64,000 bases of DNA from positions 310,001-374,000 of the forward strand of contig JBBCHM010000001.1 of NCBI GenBank assembly GCA_037200045.1. The letters are read 5' to 3'. The position numbers and the translations under genes were made by a program. Origin of the DNA: Rhizomicrobium sp. (GTDB taxonomy: Bacteria; Pseudomonadota; Alphaproteobacteria; Micropepsales; Micropepsaceae). Positions 1 through 7,487 of this stretch are shown one piece after another; the stretch's first letter is position 1, and every line of letters begins with the position of its first letter. The notes below the pieces were generated by a model. It was not told the origin of the DNA. It searched no databases and worked only from the letters and a program-made list of their open reading frames with translations.

Positions 1-44
1 GTCTGCGCCGGGACGTTACGGTTACGCTCAGCCGGAAGTTCTGA
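1..44 (+). CDS. C-terminal end of a TonB-dependent receptor (partial)
   Basis: Only the last 13 codons lie in the window, read in the frame starting at base 3 and ending in TGA at 42-44. The residues LRRDVTVTLSRKF end in alternating hydrophobics and a terminal Phe, which is the usual last beta-strand signature of outer-membrane barrels. A PepSY membrane protein starts 59 bases downstream on the same strand, and TonB receptor plus PepSY pairs are common in iron-uptake loci. The assignment is inference from a very short tail. Confidence 0.5.
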   Translation, partial: LRRDVTVTLSRKF

Positions 45-103
45 ACCGGCGGGCGGCAGGCCGCCGGACGGCATGTCAGGCTTCCCGCCCTGCGAGCCCA
101 CCA

Positions 104-1339
104 ATGCCGAACGCTGCCGCACCGACCCTGCCTTCCGATCCGCGCGCAAGGTTCGCCCGGCAAGCCGCGGTGCACAACGCGCTGGTCTGGTTGCATCGCT
201 ATTCCGGTCTGGCGATCCTGCTGTTCTTGATCTCCGCTGGCGTGACCGGCAGCGTTCTCGTGTTCCGCACGCAACTCGATGCCGTGCTCAACCCGGACCT
301 GTTCGATGCCGATACGGCGCATGTCACCGCCGCACCTGCAGCGCTCGCCGACGCGATGGCCCGCGCGCATCCCGGCTGGCGCATCACCCAGGCACCGCTG
401 ACGATCGAGCCGGGCCGGTCGCTGGCCCTGCGGGTGGCACCGGCGCGGCGCGGCAAACCGCTCGGCTATGACGAGGTCTTTGTCGATCCCCTGGACGGCC
501 ATGTCCTCGGCACACGCCAGGTGACGCCCGGCTGGGGCCGGCGCGGGTTTGTCGAGGCGATCTATCAATTCCACTTCAACCTGCTGGCGGGCACGTTCGG
601 CCGCTGGTTCATGGGCGCGGTGGCGATTCTGTGGGTACTGTCGAACCTCATCGGCCTCTATCTGACCTTTCCGCGCAGCCGGCCGTTCTGGAAGAACTGG
701 GGCCAGATGTGGCTCGTCCATCGCAACACACGGCTGGCGCGATTCTGCCTGGAACTGCATCGCGCCGGCGGGCTGTGGCTGTTCATCGGCTTCCTCGTCC
801 TGTCGATCACATCGGTCGAGATGAATTTCTACGACGAGTTGTTCGTGCCGTTCACAAACGCGGTGTGGGCGCACGAGCCAACGCCGTTCGACAGCGCGCC
901 CGTGGCGCGGGACGCGCCGCCCGTGCTGACATTCTCCCAGGCGTTACGCCTCGCCGAACCGCTGGTGGCGCGAGATCATCCCGCGTGGGTTGCGGCTTTC
1001 GCGACCTATGGACCGCAAAGCGGTCTCTACAGCGTGTCGTTCATCCGGCCGGGCACCGACACCTATTCGGCGCTGGGCCCCGTGGCCTACTATCTCGACG
1101 GCTGCAGCGGTGATTTCGTCTATCGCGACGACCCCTACAACGATGGTACCCGCGGCGCCTTCATGCGTTCGCTCTATCCTCTTCATGCCGGACGTATCCT
1201 CGGCTGGCCGACACGCTATCTCGTGCTGCTTCTCGGGATCGCCGTGACGGTGCTTTCGATCACCGGTCTTTATGTCTGGTGGCGGCGGCGTTTTGGAATT
1301 CAGGCACCGCCAATCTTCCAGCGCGCCAGCCGCTCGTAA
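104..1339 (+). CDS. PepSY-associated transmembrane protein
   Basis: A 411-residue inner-membrane protein of the PepSY-TM family. Family members sit beside siderophore receptors and are thought to help reduce or release iron in the periplasm. Four hydrophobic segments are visible near residues 28-53, 166-190, 222-243 and 370-392, the first preceded by the LVWLHRYSG motif typical of the family. Long periplasmic loops lie between segments 1-2 and 3-4. The gene follows the tail of a TonB receptor, supporting an iron-uptake role. No strong Shine-Dalgarno precedes the ATG at 104. The 3' end overlaps the convergent sulfotransferase gene by 40 bases. The substrate is not predictable. Confidence 0.8.
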   Translation: MPNAAAPTLPSDPRARFARQAAVHNALVWLHRYSGLAILLFLISAGVTGSVLVFRTQLDAVLNPDLFDADTAHVTAAPAALADAMARAHPGWRITQAPLTIEPGRSLALRVAPARRGKPLGYDEVFVDPLDGHVLGTRQVTPGWGRRGFVEAIYQFHFNLLAGTFGRWFMGAVAILWVLSNLIGLYLTFPRSRPFWKNWGQMWLVHRNTRLARFCLELHRAGGLWLFIGFLVLSITSVEMNFYDELFVPFTNAVWAHEPTPFDSAPVARDAPPVLTFSQALRLAEPLVARDHPAWVAAFATYGPQSGLYSVSFIRPGTDTYSALGPVAYYLDGCSGDFVYRDDPYNDGTRGAFMRSLYPLHAGRILGWPTRYLVLLLGIAVTVLSITGLYVWWRRRFGIQAPPIFQRASRS

Positions 1340-2043
1340 TACGGATAGGCCGCGTCGGCGACCGCCGCCAGCGCGGGCGACAGCTTTTGAGGGGTCGTTC
1401 CCTGCCGGGACACAAAGCCGGTCGACCGCTCCACCTGATCGTACCAGGCCGGTGCCCAGACGCCGTCGCTCCCCCGACGGCCCTCGGGCCAGTGCAGCAT
1501 CTTCGCACTGAATGCGATCCCGATCGCGGAACAGAGCGCTTTCAACTGAAACTCCGGCGCGGCGGATATGTCGGATGCGTCGATCACTATCGGCGCATGC
1601 CCGAGGCGGTCAGCTTCGGCGTCGAACAGTTCCGCCTGCCTTACGATGCCGATGTCCGACAGCGTGGCTTCGCCCCGCTTGTCCTTGTACGAGGCGACGA
1701 CGTCATCCGGCCGCCGGATCAGGAAGACGTTGCAGCAGGCCGACATCCAGCCTGTCCCGATCTCGGGCAGCATGTGATGGGTCATGTGTTTTTGATAGAA
1801 GATCGGCGCGCCATGGGGACTTGGGCCGAGCAGCGCGGCTTCGACGTCGCGCCAATCGTTCGGCTGGCTCTTCAGGACCTCTTCGCGCATCGGGTGGTCG
1901 GCGCCGCTGAGCGCGAGATAGGCGGCATAGAATGGCTCGTCGACCACCGCGGTGTCGTCGCGATTCTCGAAGGCGCGCATCATCGCGGTCGAGATGTTGC
2001 GCGGGCCGGACCACATGGCGATGCGCAGCGGCTGCGTGCTCAT
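1300..2043 (-). CDS. Sulfotransferase-like protein
   Basis: 247 residues. The N-terminal IAMWSGPRNISTAMMRAF matches the 5'-phosphosulfate loop of PAPS sulfotransferases, with RN in place of a P-loop Lys/Thr. RRPDDVVASYKDKRG near residue 115 resembles the 3'-phosphate-binding segment. The ATG at 2043 overlaps the stop of the upstream aminotransferase gene as ATGA, so the two are translationally coupled. Such sulfotransferase-like proteins are often annotated next to class IV aminotransferases, but the reaction is unknown. The gene converges on the PepSY gene with a 40-base tail overlap. Sulfated substrate and activity are unproven. Confidence 0.75.
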   Translation of the reverse strand: MSTQPLRIAMWSGPRNISTAMMRAFENRDDTAVVDEPFYAAYLALSGADHPMREEVLKSQPNDWRDVEAALLGPSPHGAPIFYQKHMTHHMLPEIGTGWMSACCNVFLIRRPDDVVASYKDKRGEATLSDIGIVRQAELFDAEADRLGHAPIVIDASDISAAPEFQLKALCSAIGIAFSAKMLHWPEGRRGSDGVWAPAWYDQVERSTGFVSRQGTTPQKLSPALAAVADAAYPYYERLARWKIGGA

Positions 2044-2954
2044 GTCTTCGCGGCCTCGGCATCCTTCAGCTCGGCATAGGCCGCGCGGAGCCGGGACGTG
2101 ACCGGCCCGGGCAGCGCCGCGGGCAGCACGCGTCCGTCGATCTCGCGGATCGGCGTCAGCCCGCCGAACGTCCCGGTGACAAAGGCTTCGTCGGCGTCGC
2201 GCGCCTTGTCCGGTGCGAAGCTCCCGAGCGCGATGCTGATCCCGTGCACCCGGCACAGCGCGATGACATTGGCGCGCGTGACGCCGTTAAAGCAGAAAAG
2301 ACCGGTCGAGGTGTGCACGATTCCGTCCTTGACGAAAAAGAAGTTCGTGGCGTTGCAACTGGAGACGAACCCATCCGGATCGAGCATCAAGGCTTCGTCG
2401 GCGCCGGCACGGATCGCCTCCTGCAGCGCGAGGATGAGATTGAGCCGGCTGTGCGAGTTCAGCCGCATGTCGAACATGTGCGCCGGCGTGCAGCGGATCG
2501 AGACGGTGGCGAGCGACAGCCCGCGCGTCGCCAGCTTCGGACTGGGCTCTTTGCGCTCCGCCAGGATGACGATGGTGGGTCTGCCGAGCGCATTGCGCGG
2601 ATCCTGGTTGGCGGCCGATTTGGGTCCGCGCGTGATCATCAGCCTGAGATGAACGCCGTCCTCGAACCGGTTGGCCTTCAGCGTCCGCCAGATCTCGGCC
2701 ACCAGCGTCTCGCGGCTCAACCCGATGTCGAGCCCGATCGCCGCGGCCCCGGCGAACAACCGGTCCAGATGCGCGTCGAGGAAGAGCAGGGCGCCCTTGT
2801 GCAGGCGAAGGCCTTCCCAGATGCCGTCGCCGACGACGAAGCCGGCATCGAATACCGAGACCTTCGCCTCGGCGCGCGGCACCAGCGCACCGTTCAAATA
2901 GATCAGCGCCGACTCATTGGCGGGATCGTTCTCGAAGTCCTGGCTGCCCGGCAT
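2040..2954 (-). CDS. Class IV aminotransferase-fold protein (IlvE/Dat/PabC family)
   Basis: 304 residues with the family hallmarks: VFDAGFVVGDGIWEGLR near residues 34-50, GADEALMLDPDGFVSSCNATNFF near 184-206 and FVTGTFGGLTPIREIDGR near 260-277. The fold normally binds PLP for branched-chain or D-amino-acid transamination. Aligning by eye to PabC and D-amino-acid transaminase, the Schiff-base lysine position (K in LKHLNRL) falls on Asn166 in LNSHSRLN. Normal transaminase chemistry is therefore doubtful. It is the first gene of a two-gene unit with the sulfotransferase-like gene, sharing ATGA. The start ATG is at 2954, just after the M24 peptidase gene. Confidence 0.8.
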   Translation of the reverse strand: MPGSQDFENDPANESALIYLNGALVPRAEAKVSVFDAGFVVGDGIWEGLRLHKGALLFLDAHLDRLFAGAAAIGLDIGLSRETLVAEIWRTLKANRFEDGVHLRLMITRGPKSAANQDPRNALGRPTIVILAERKEPSPKLATRGLSLATVSIRCTPAHMFDMRLNSHSRLNLILALQEAIRAGADEALMLDPDGFVSSCNATNFFFVKDGIVHTSTGLFCFNGVTRANVIALCRVHGISIALGSFAPDKARDADEAFVTGTFGGLTPIREIDGRVLPAALPGPVTSRLRAAYAELKDAEAAKT

Positions 2955-2970
2955 CGCACGCTCTCCGTCG

Positions 2971-4131
2971 TCAAACGAACGCCGGCGCGTTCGCGAACGG
3001 CGCGTCCAGGCTGTGCGACGGATGCGTGAACCAGCGCGGCCCCTGCTCCGTCATGTAGAAGTGATCCTCAAGCCGTACGCCGAATGCCTGCGGCACGACG
3101 ATCATCGGTTCGTTGGAAAAGCACATGCCGGACGCAAGCGCCGTGCGGTCGCCGCGCACCAGGTTCGGTGCTTCGTGGATGTCGAGCCCGATGCCGTGGC
3201 CGGTGCGATGGGGCAGCCCGGGCAGACGATAATCCGGACCCAACCCCGCCCCGGCGATGACGGCGCGCGCCGCCGCATCGACCGATTCGCAGGACGCGCC
3301 GAGCCTCGCCGCCCCGAACGCCGCGGCCTGCGCGTCCTTCTCCAATTGCCAGATCTGCCGCACGCGCGGCGGCGGCTCGCCGAAGACATAGGTCCGCGTG
3401 ATGTCCGAATTGTAGCCGTCGATCTGGCAGCCCGTGTCGATCAGGACGACGTCGCCTTCGCGCAGCGCGCGGTCGCCTTCGCCGCCATGGGGCAGCGCGC
3501 TGTCGGCGCCGAACGACACGATGCAGAACGTACTGCCGGAGCCGCCCAGCGCGCGATGCTCGGAATCGATGAAGCGCGCGACCTCCGACGTCCGCACGCC
3601 TGCGGTCAGGCTTTTCCAGGCACGGCGCTGCACTTCGAGCGTGATCGCCTTGGCACGGGTCATGAGCGCGATCTCGGCGGCCGATTTGCGGCTCCGCAAA
3701 CCGTTGATGAGCGGCCCCGCGTCGCCGATGCGCTCGGGCGACAGAACGCGAGCCAGTCCGAGATAAACGAACAGCGCGACTTGGTCGTCGAGGCCCACGC
3801 GCGCGCCGGGCTTGAGCCGCGACGCGATCAGGGCGTAGGGGTTTTCTTCTTCCTCCCAGGTGAGGATATCGCCCGTCACGCCGACGGCGCCGGACACTTT
3901 GGACCGTTCGAAGCCGGGGCAGACATATTCCAGCGCGCCGCCCGCATGCACGATCGCGCCAGTGAACCGCTCCGACGGCGACCACGCCAGGCCGGTGAAA
4001 TAGCGCAGGCTCTTGGTGGACCCGAGCAGGATGGCCGCAAGCCCGGCCTCGTCCATCCGCGATCGCAGCGCCGCCAGTCGCACCTGTCGTTCGGCAGGGC
4101 CGATGGGGGCGGGGTTGTTCGCGGCCGTCAT
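2971..4131 (-). CDS. M24 family metallopeptidase (Xaa-Pro dipeptidase-like)
   Basis: 386 residues with the creatinase/aminopeptidase P layout: an N-terminal domain to about residue 150, then the pita-bread catalytic domain. The dinuclear metal ligands are visible in order: DTG in VVLIDTGC, D in NSDITRTY, H in GHGIGLDIHE, E in SNEPM and E in EDHFYM. Members hydrolyse dipeptides or Xaa-Pro bonds in the cytoplasm. The ATG at 4131 is chosen because GGAG lies six bases upstream; an in-frame GTG at 4161 is possible but less supported. It is transcribed in the same direction as the aminotransferase gene 17 bases downstream, so the three may form one operon. The exact peptide substrate is unknown. 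Confidence 0.88.
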   Translation of the reverse strand: MTAANNPAPIGPAERQVRLAALRSRMDEAGLAAILLGSTKSLRYFTGLAWSPSERFTGAIVHAGGALEYVCPGFERSKVSGAVGVTGDILTWEEEENPYALIASRLKPGARVGLDDQVALFVYLGLARVLSPERIGDAGPLINGLRSRKSAAEIALMTRAKAITLEVQRRAWKSLTAGVRTSEVARFIDSEHRALGGSGSTFCIVSFGADSALPHGGEGDRALREGDVVLIDTGCQIDGYNSDITRTYVFGEPPPRVRQIWQLEKDAQAAAFGAARLGASCESVDAAARAVIAGAGLGPDYRLPGLPHRTGHGIGLDIHEAPNLVRGDRTALASGMCFSNEPMIVVPQAFGVRLEDHFYMTEQGPRWFTHPSHSLDAPFANAPAFV

Positions 4132-4214
4132 GCATGTCTCCGAAGGCGTCATTGTCACCACTATAGGATCATGCTCAACTTCCAGGCGATACGTTTTCGC
4201 AGCCGAGGGGCCGC

Positions 4215-5099
4215 TTGATCGTCGATATTCTTCTGGCCGCGCTGGCGCTGATCGGCATCGGCTACAGCGCGACTCTCTTGCGTCTTGCCGCGGCGCGGGG
4301 CCAGCTTCGGATCAGCCTCGAGGCCACCGCTCTGGGGGCCGTCACCAATTTCTTCGACACGCTGGGCATCGGCTCCTTCGCGCCGACGACGGCCTGGCTC
4401 AAGCTGCGTTCGCTGGTTCCCGACCGCTTCATTCCAGCGACGCTCAATGCCGGTCATTGCATTCCCACCATCGTCGAGGCGTTGGTGTTCATCCGCCTGG
4501 TGCAGGTCGACCCCTGGCTGATGATCGCCTGCATCCTGTCCGCGATCGCCGGCTCCTTCGTCGGCGCGGCCGCGGTGCAGCGCGTATCGGTGCAGGTGGT
4601 GCAGGCGACCGTCGGCGCCGCGCTGGTCATCGCCGCCGCGCTCTATGCCATGCAGAACCTGAACCTCATGCCGGTCACCGGCAATGCGCTGACATTGGCG
4701 CCGCTGTTCTTCGTCATCGCCGTCGCGGCGCATTTCATCCTGGGCTCCCTGATGGCGTTCGGCATCGGGCTGTACGCGCCGTCGTTGGTCACGCTCAGCC
4801 TGATGGGATTGGACCCGAAAGCCGCCTTCCCGATCATGATGGGCGCCTGCGCCTTCCTGATGCCGGTGACGGGATTGCGGTTCGTCGCCGACAAGCGTGT
4901 CGATCTGCGCATCGTGCTGGGATTGGCGTTGGGCGGCGCGCCGGCTGTGCTGCTCGCTGCCTATGCCGTGACCAACCTGCCGCTGGTTGCGCTTCGCTGG
5001 GGCGTGGTGGTCGTGGTCCTCTACACGGCCGCCGTCCTGCTGCGCGCCGCGGCAAGGCGGGTGCCGGAAGATCGCCAAGAGGCGCCGATCGTGGTGTGA
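4215..5099 (+). CDS. TauE/SafE (TSUP) family membrane exporter
   Basis: 294 residues, almost entirely hydrophobic, with about eight membrane segments, which is the usual topology and length for the TSUP family. The repeated motif ALGAVTNFFDTLGIGSF near residues 41-57 and its counterpart around 200-220 (GLDPKAAFPIMMGACAFLMP) are typical. Family members export sulfite, sulfoacetate or related small organosulfur anions. The start is a TTG at 4215 preceded by GAGGGG. It is divergent from the M24 gene and only three bases from the DUF885 gene downstream. The sulfotransferase nearby makes organosulfur traffic thinkable, but that is speculation. Confidence 0.85.
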   Translation: MIVDILLAALALIGIGYSATLLRLAAARGQLRISLEATALGAVTNFFDTLGIGSFAPTTAWLKLRSLVPDRFIPATLNAGHCIPTIVEALVFIRLVQVDPWLMIACILSAIAGSFVGAAAVQRVSVQVVQATVGAALVIAAALYAMQNLNLMPVTGNALTLAPLFFVIAVAAHFILGSLMAFGIGLYAPSLVTLSLMGLDPKAAFPIMMGACAFLMPVTGLRFVADKRVDLRIVLGLALGGAPAVLLAAYAVTNLPLVALRWGVVVVVLYTAAVLLRAAARRVPEDRQEAPIVV

Positions 5100-5102
5100 T
5101 GG

Positions 5103-6854
5103 ATGGGCAAGCATATTCTCCGGCCGCTGCTGGCGGCGATCCTTCTGGTCGCCGTGCCGCACGCTGACGCCAAGCCGCCGAGCGCCGATGCGCGGCTCAA
5201 GGCGCTCTACACCGCCGAATGGATTTGGCGCGAGGCGCAATTCGCCGACGACGAGGACGGCCAAAAACCCGTCAGCGATCGCCTGCCGAAGGTCGACCCC
5301 GCGACGCAGGCCATGCGGCTCGCCTATTGGGAGAACACGATGGCGACGCTGAACGCCATTCCGCGCGACAAGCTTTCGCCCGCCGAGCGGGAGAACTACG
5401 ACATCTACAAGCCACAGATCGCGGTGCTCATCGGCGGCCAGAAATTCCGCGACTATGAGATGCCGGCCAATTCCGACACGACATTCTGGACCGACATCGG
5501 CTACACGGCGCGCAAGCCGTTCCGCACCTTGACCGATTATCGCAACTGGATCGCGCAGATGCGCGATATTCCGCGCTATTTCCATGAACAGATCGGCGAG
5601 ATGCGCGCCGGGCTGAAGCGCGGCTTCACGCCGCCCGGCGTGACGCTCCAGGGCCGCGACGCCTCGATCACCGCGGTGATCGATGCCGCGCCGGACAAGA
5701 GCCTGTTCTACACGCCGTTCGCCCAGATGCCGGGCATCGCCGACGCCGACAAGGCGGTGCTCCGCGCCCAGGCCGTCGCCGCGATCCGCGACATCGTCCA
5801 GCCGGCCTATCGCGAGCTTCTCGCGTTCTTCCGTGACGAATATCTTCCCGGGACGCGGACGACGCTGGCGGCGCAAGACATGCCGGACGGCAAGGCATGG
5901 TATCGCGAGCAGATCCGCGAATACACCACGCTCGACATGGATCCGGCGGCGATCCATGCGCTCGGCCTGCGCGAAGTCGCCGGCCTGCATCAGCAGATGA
6001 TCGACGTGATGAAACAGACGGGCTGGACGGGCGACTTCCCGGGCTTCCTGCACTATCTGCGCACCGATCCGCAGTTCTACGCGAAGACGCCTCGGGAATT
6101 GTTGATGCGGACGGCGTGGATCGCGAAGACGTTCGACGGCAAGGCTTCCACCTGGTTCGGCTATTTGCCGCGCATGCGCTTCGCCATCGTGCCGGTGCCG
6201 GACGATCTCGCGCCGTTCTACACCTCCGGCCGCGGCGGCCCGGGACAATACCTCGTCAACACCTACAAGCTCGAGACTAGGCCGCTCTACAATCTGACCG
6301 CGATGACGCTGCATGAATCGGCGCCGGGGCATGCGGTTCAAATTCCCATCGCCCTCGAACAAACGGGCCTGCCGGAATTTCGCCGCCACACCTATATTTC
6401 CGCCTTTGGCGAGGGCTGGGCGCTCTATTGCGAGAAGCTCGGCGACGAGATGGGGATGTACGAAACGCCCTATGACCGCTTCGGCATGCTCGGATGGCAG
6501 ATCTGGCGCGCCGCGCGCCTGGTCGTGGACACCGGGATTCATTCGCAAGGCTGGACGCGCGAGCAGGCGATCCAATATCTCCTTGCATACACGGCGCTGC
6601 CCGAGCACGAGGTTGAGACCGAGGTCGACCGCTACATCGCCTGGCCCGGGCAGGCGCTCTCCTACTATCTGGGCGAAATGGCGATCTGGGATGCGCGGCA
6701 CAAGGCGGAAGCCGCGTTGGGTTCACGCTTCAACATTCGCGCGTTTCACGACACCGTCCTGCAGTTGGGATCGGTGCCGTTGCCGGTCCTGACCGCGCGC
6801 ATCGATCGCTTCATCGCCGAGGGCGGCAAAGGCCCTTATCCCGATCTGGAGTGA
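5103..6854 (+). CDS. DUF885 family secreted metalloprotein
   Basis: 583 residues with a cleavable-looking signal peptide (KHILRPLLAAILLVAVPHADA, cut near residue 23). It has the DUF885 zinc motif HESAPGHAVQ near residue 400, followed by the conserved FGEGWALYCEKLG. DUF885 proteins resemble gluzincin peptidases of the M3/M32 type and are exported to the periplasm, so a periplasmic peptidase role is likely. It starts three bases after the TauE-like gene and is probably co-transcribed. Length is normal for the family. The substrate is not predictable. Confidence 0.85.
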   Translation: MGKHILRPLLAAILLVAVPHADAKPPSADARLKALYTAEWIWREAQFADDEDGQKPVSDRLPKVDPATQAMRLAYWENTMATLNAIPRDKLSPAERENYDIYKPQIAVLIGGQKFRDYEMPANSDTTFWTDIGYTARKPFRTLTDYRNWIAQMRDIPRYFHEQIGEMRAGLKRGFTPPGVTLQGRDASITAVIDAAPDKSLFYTPFAQMPGIADADKAVLRAQAVAAIRDIVQPAYRELLAFFRDEYLPGTRTTLAAQDMPDGKAWYREQIREYTTLDMDPAAIHALGLREVAGLHQQMIDVMKQTGWTGDFPGFLHYLRTDPQFYAKTPRELLMRTAWIAKTFDGKASTWFGYLPRMRFAIVPVPDDLAPFYTSGRGGPGQYLVNTYKLETRPLYNLTAMTLHESAPGHAVQIPIALEQTGLPEFRRHTYISAFGEGWALYCEKLGDEMGMYETPYDRFGMLGWQIWRAARLVVDTGIHSQGWTREQAIQYLLAYTALPEHEVETEVDRYIAWPGQALSYYLGEMAIWDARHKAEAALGSRFNIRAFHDTVLQLGSVPLPVLTARIDRFIAEGGKGPYPDLE

Positions 6855-7083
6855 CGATACCGTTCGGCGCGTGCTCTTGGCGCAAAGCGGCCGTGGAGAG
6901 CGGTATCCGTTCGACATTCGGGGGACATCCAAGCTCAGACCAGTTTGACCGTAACTTCGATGTTGCCGCGCGTGGCGACATAGCTCGCGAGGCCGCTGTT
7001 GCAGCTTCGTCGCGCCGGTTTCACGGGGTCCGGCGAGGATATACGCCTATCATCGCCGCCAGCTTTTCGCACGCCAATCTTCC
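6855..7083. other. Non-coding or degraded stretch
   Basis: I see no convincing gene between the DUF885 stop and the regulator remnant that follows. Open frames here have no start signals and no recognisable motif. Base composition is a little less GC-rich than the neighbours, in keeping with decaying sequence. Confidence 0.4.
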
Positions 7084-7101
7084 GGGCCACCTGAGCCGGC
7101 G

Positions 7102-7340
7102 GCATGGCGCGTCGAATCCTATGAATTGCGGCAGACCGCCGCGCTTCTCGATCAGCGCCTGACGCTCCTGTGGCGCGGGTCGCGAACCGCGCCGCCGCGC
7201 CAGAAGACGCTGCAAGTGATGCTAGATCGGAGCTTCGGGCTTCTCACGGGACTGGAGCGGGTGATCCTACGCAAGCTCGTCATCTTCGTCGATGCAGTGC
7301 CGACGATCCATGGTACCATCGGAAAAAAGGGTTGGCTGAC
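7102..7340 (+). pseudogene. Remnant of a winged-helix/LuxR-type ATPase regulator
   Basis: About 75 codons read as a fragment of the large regulators that join a DNA-binding domain to an NB-ARC-like ATPase. The diagnostic run is LLDQRLTLLWRGSRTAPPRQ, then TLQVMLDRSFGLL, then ERVILRKLVIF. It parallels the family pattern LLDDRFRLLTGGRRTALPRHQTL..LDWSYGLL..ER.VLRRLAVF. Intact genes are several hundred codons longer on both sides; here neither flank continues and there is no start signal. It lies directly upstream of glgP. It is a relic, probably not expressed as protein. Confidence 0.45.
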
Positions 7341-7487
7341 GCCTGCTGACCCGGAATGGTGCGACAGAGAAACAATGGAAGCGCGTGATGCGGGAATACA
7401 GTCCGCGGGCGATCGCCGCGTGCCCATTCCCGAAAGAAAGTCGCTTCGATATCATCTGTGCTAGGTACGTTGGAGAGAAGGACTGGT

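Noticed and set aside
4161-6701. Long minus-strand open frame (846 codons)
   Set aside because: It is antisense to the TauE-like and DUF885 genes, His/Arg/Asp-rich as expected of a high-GC shadow frame, with no motif or start signal.
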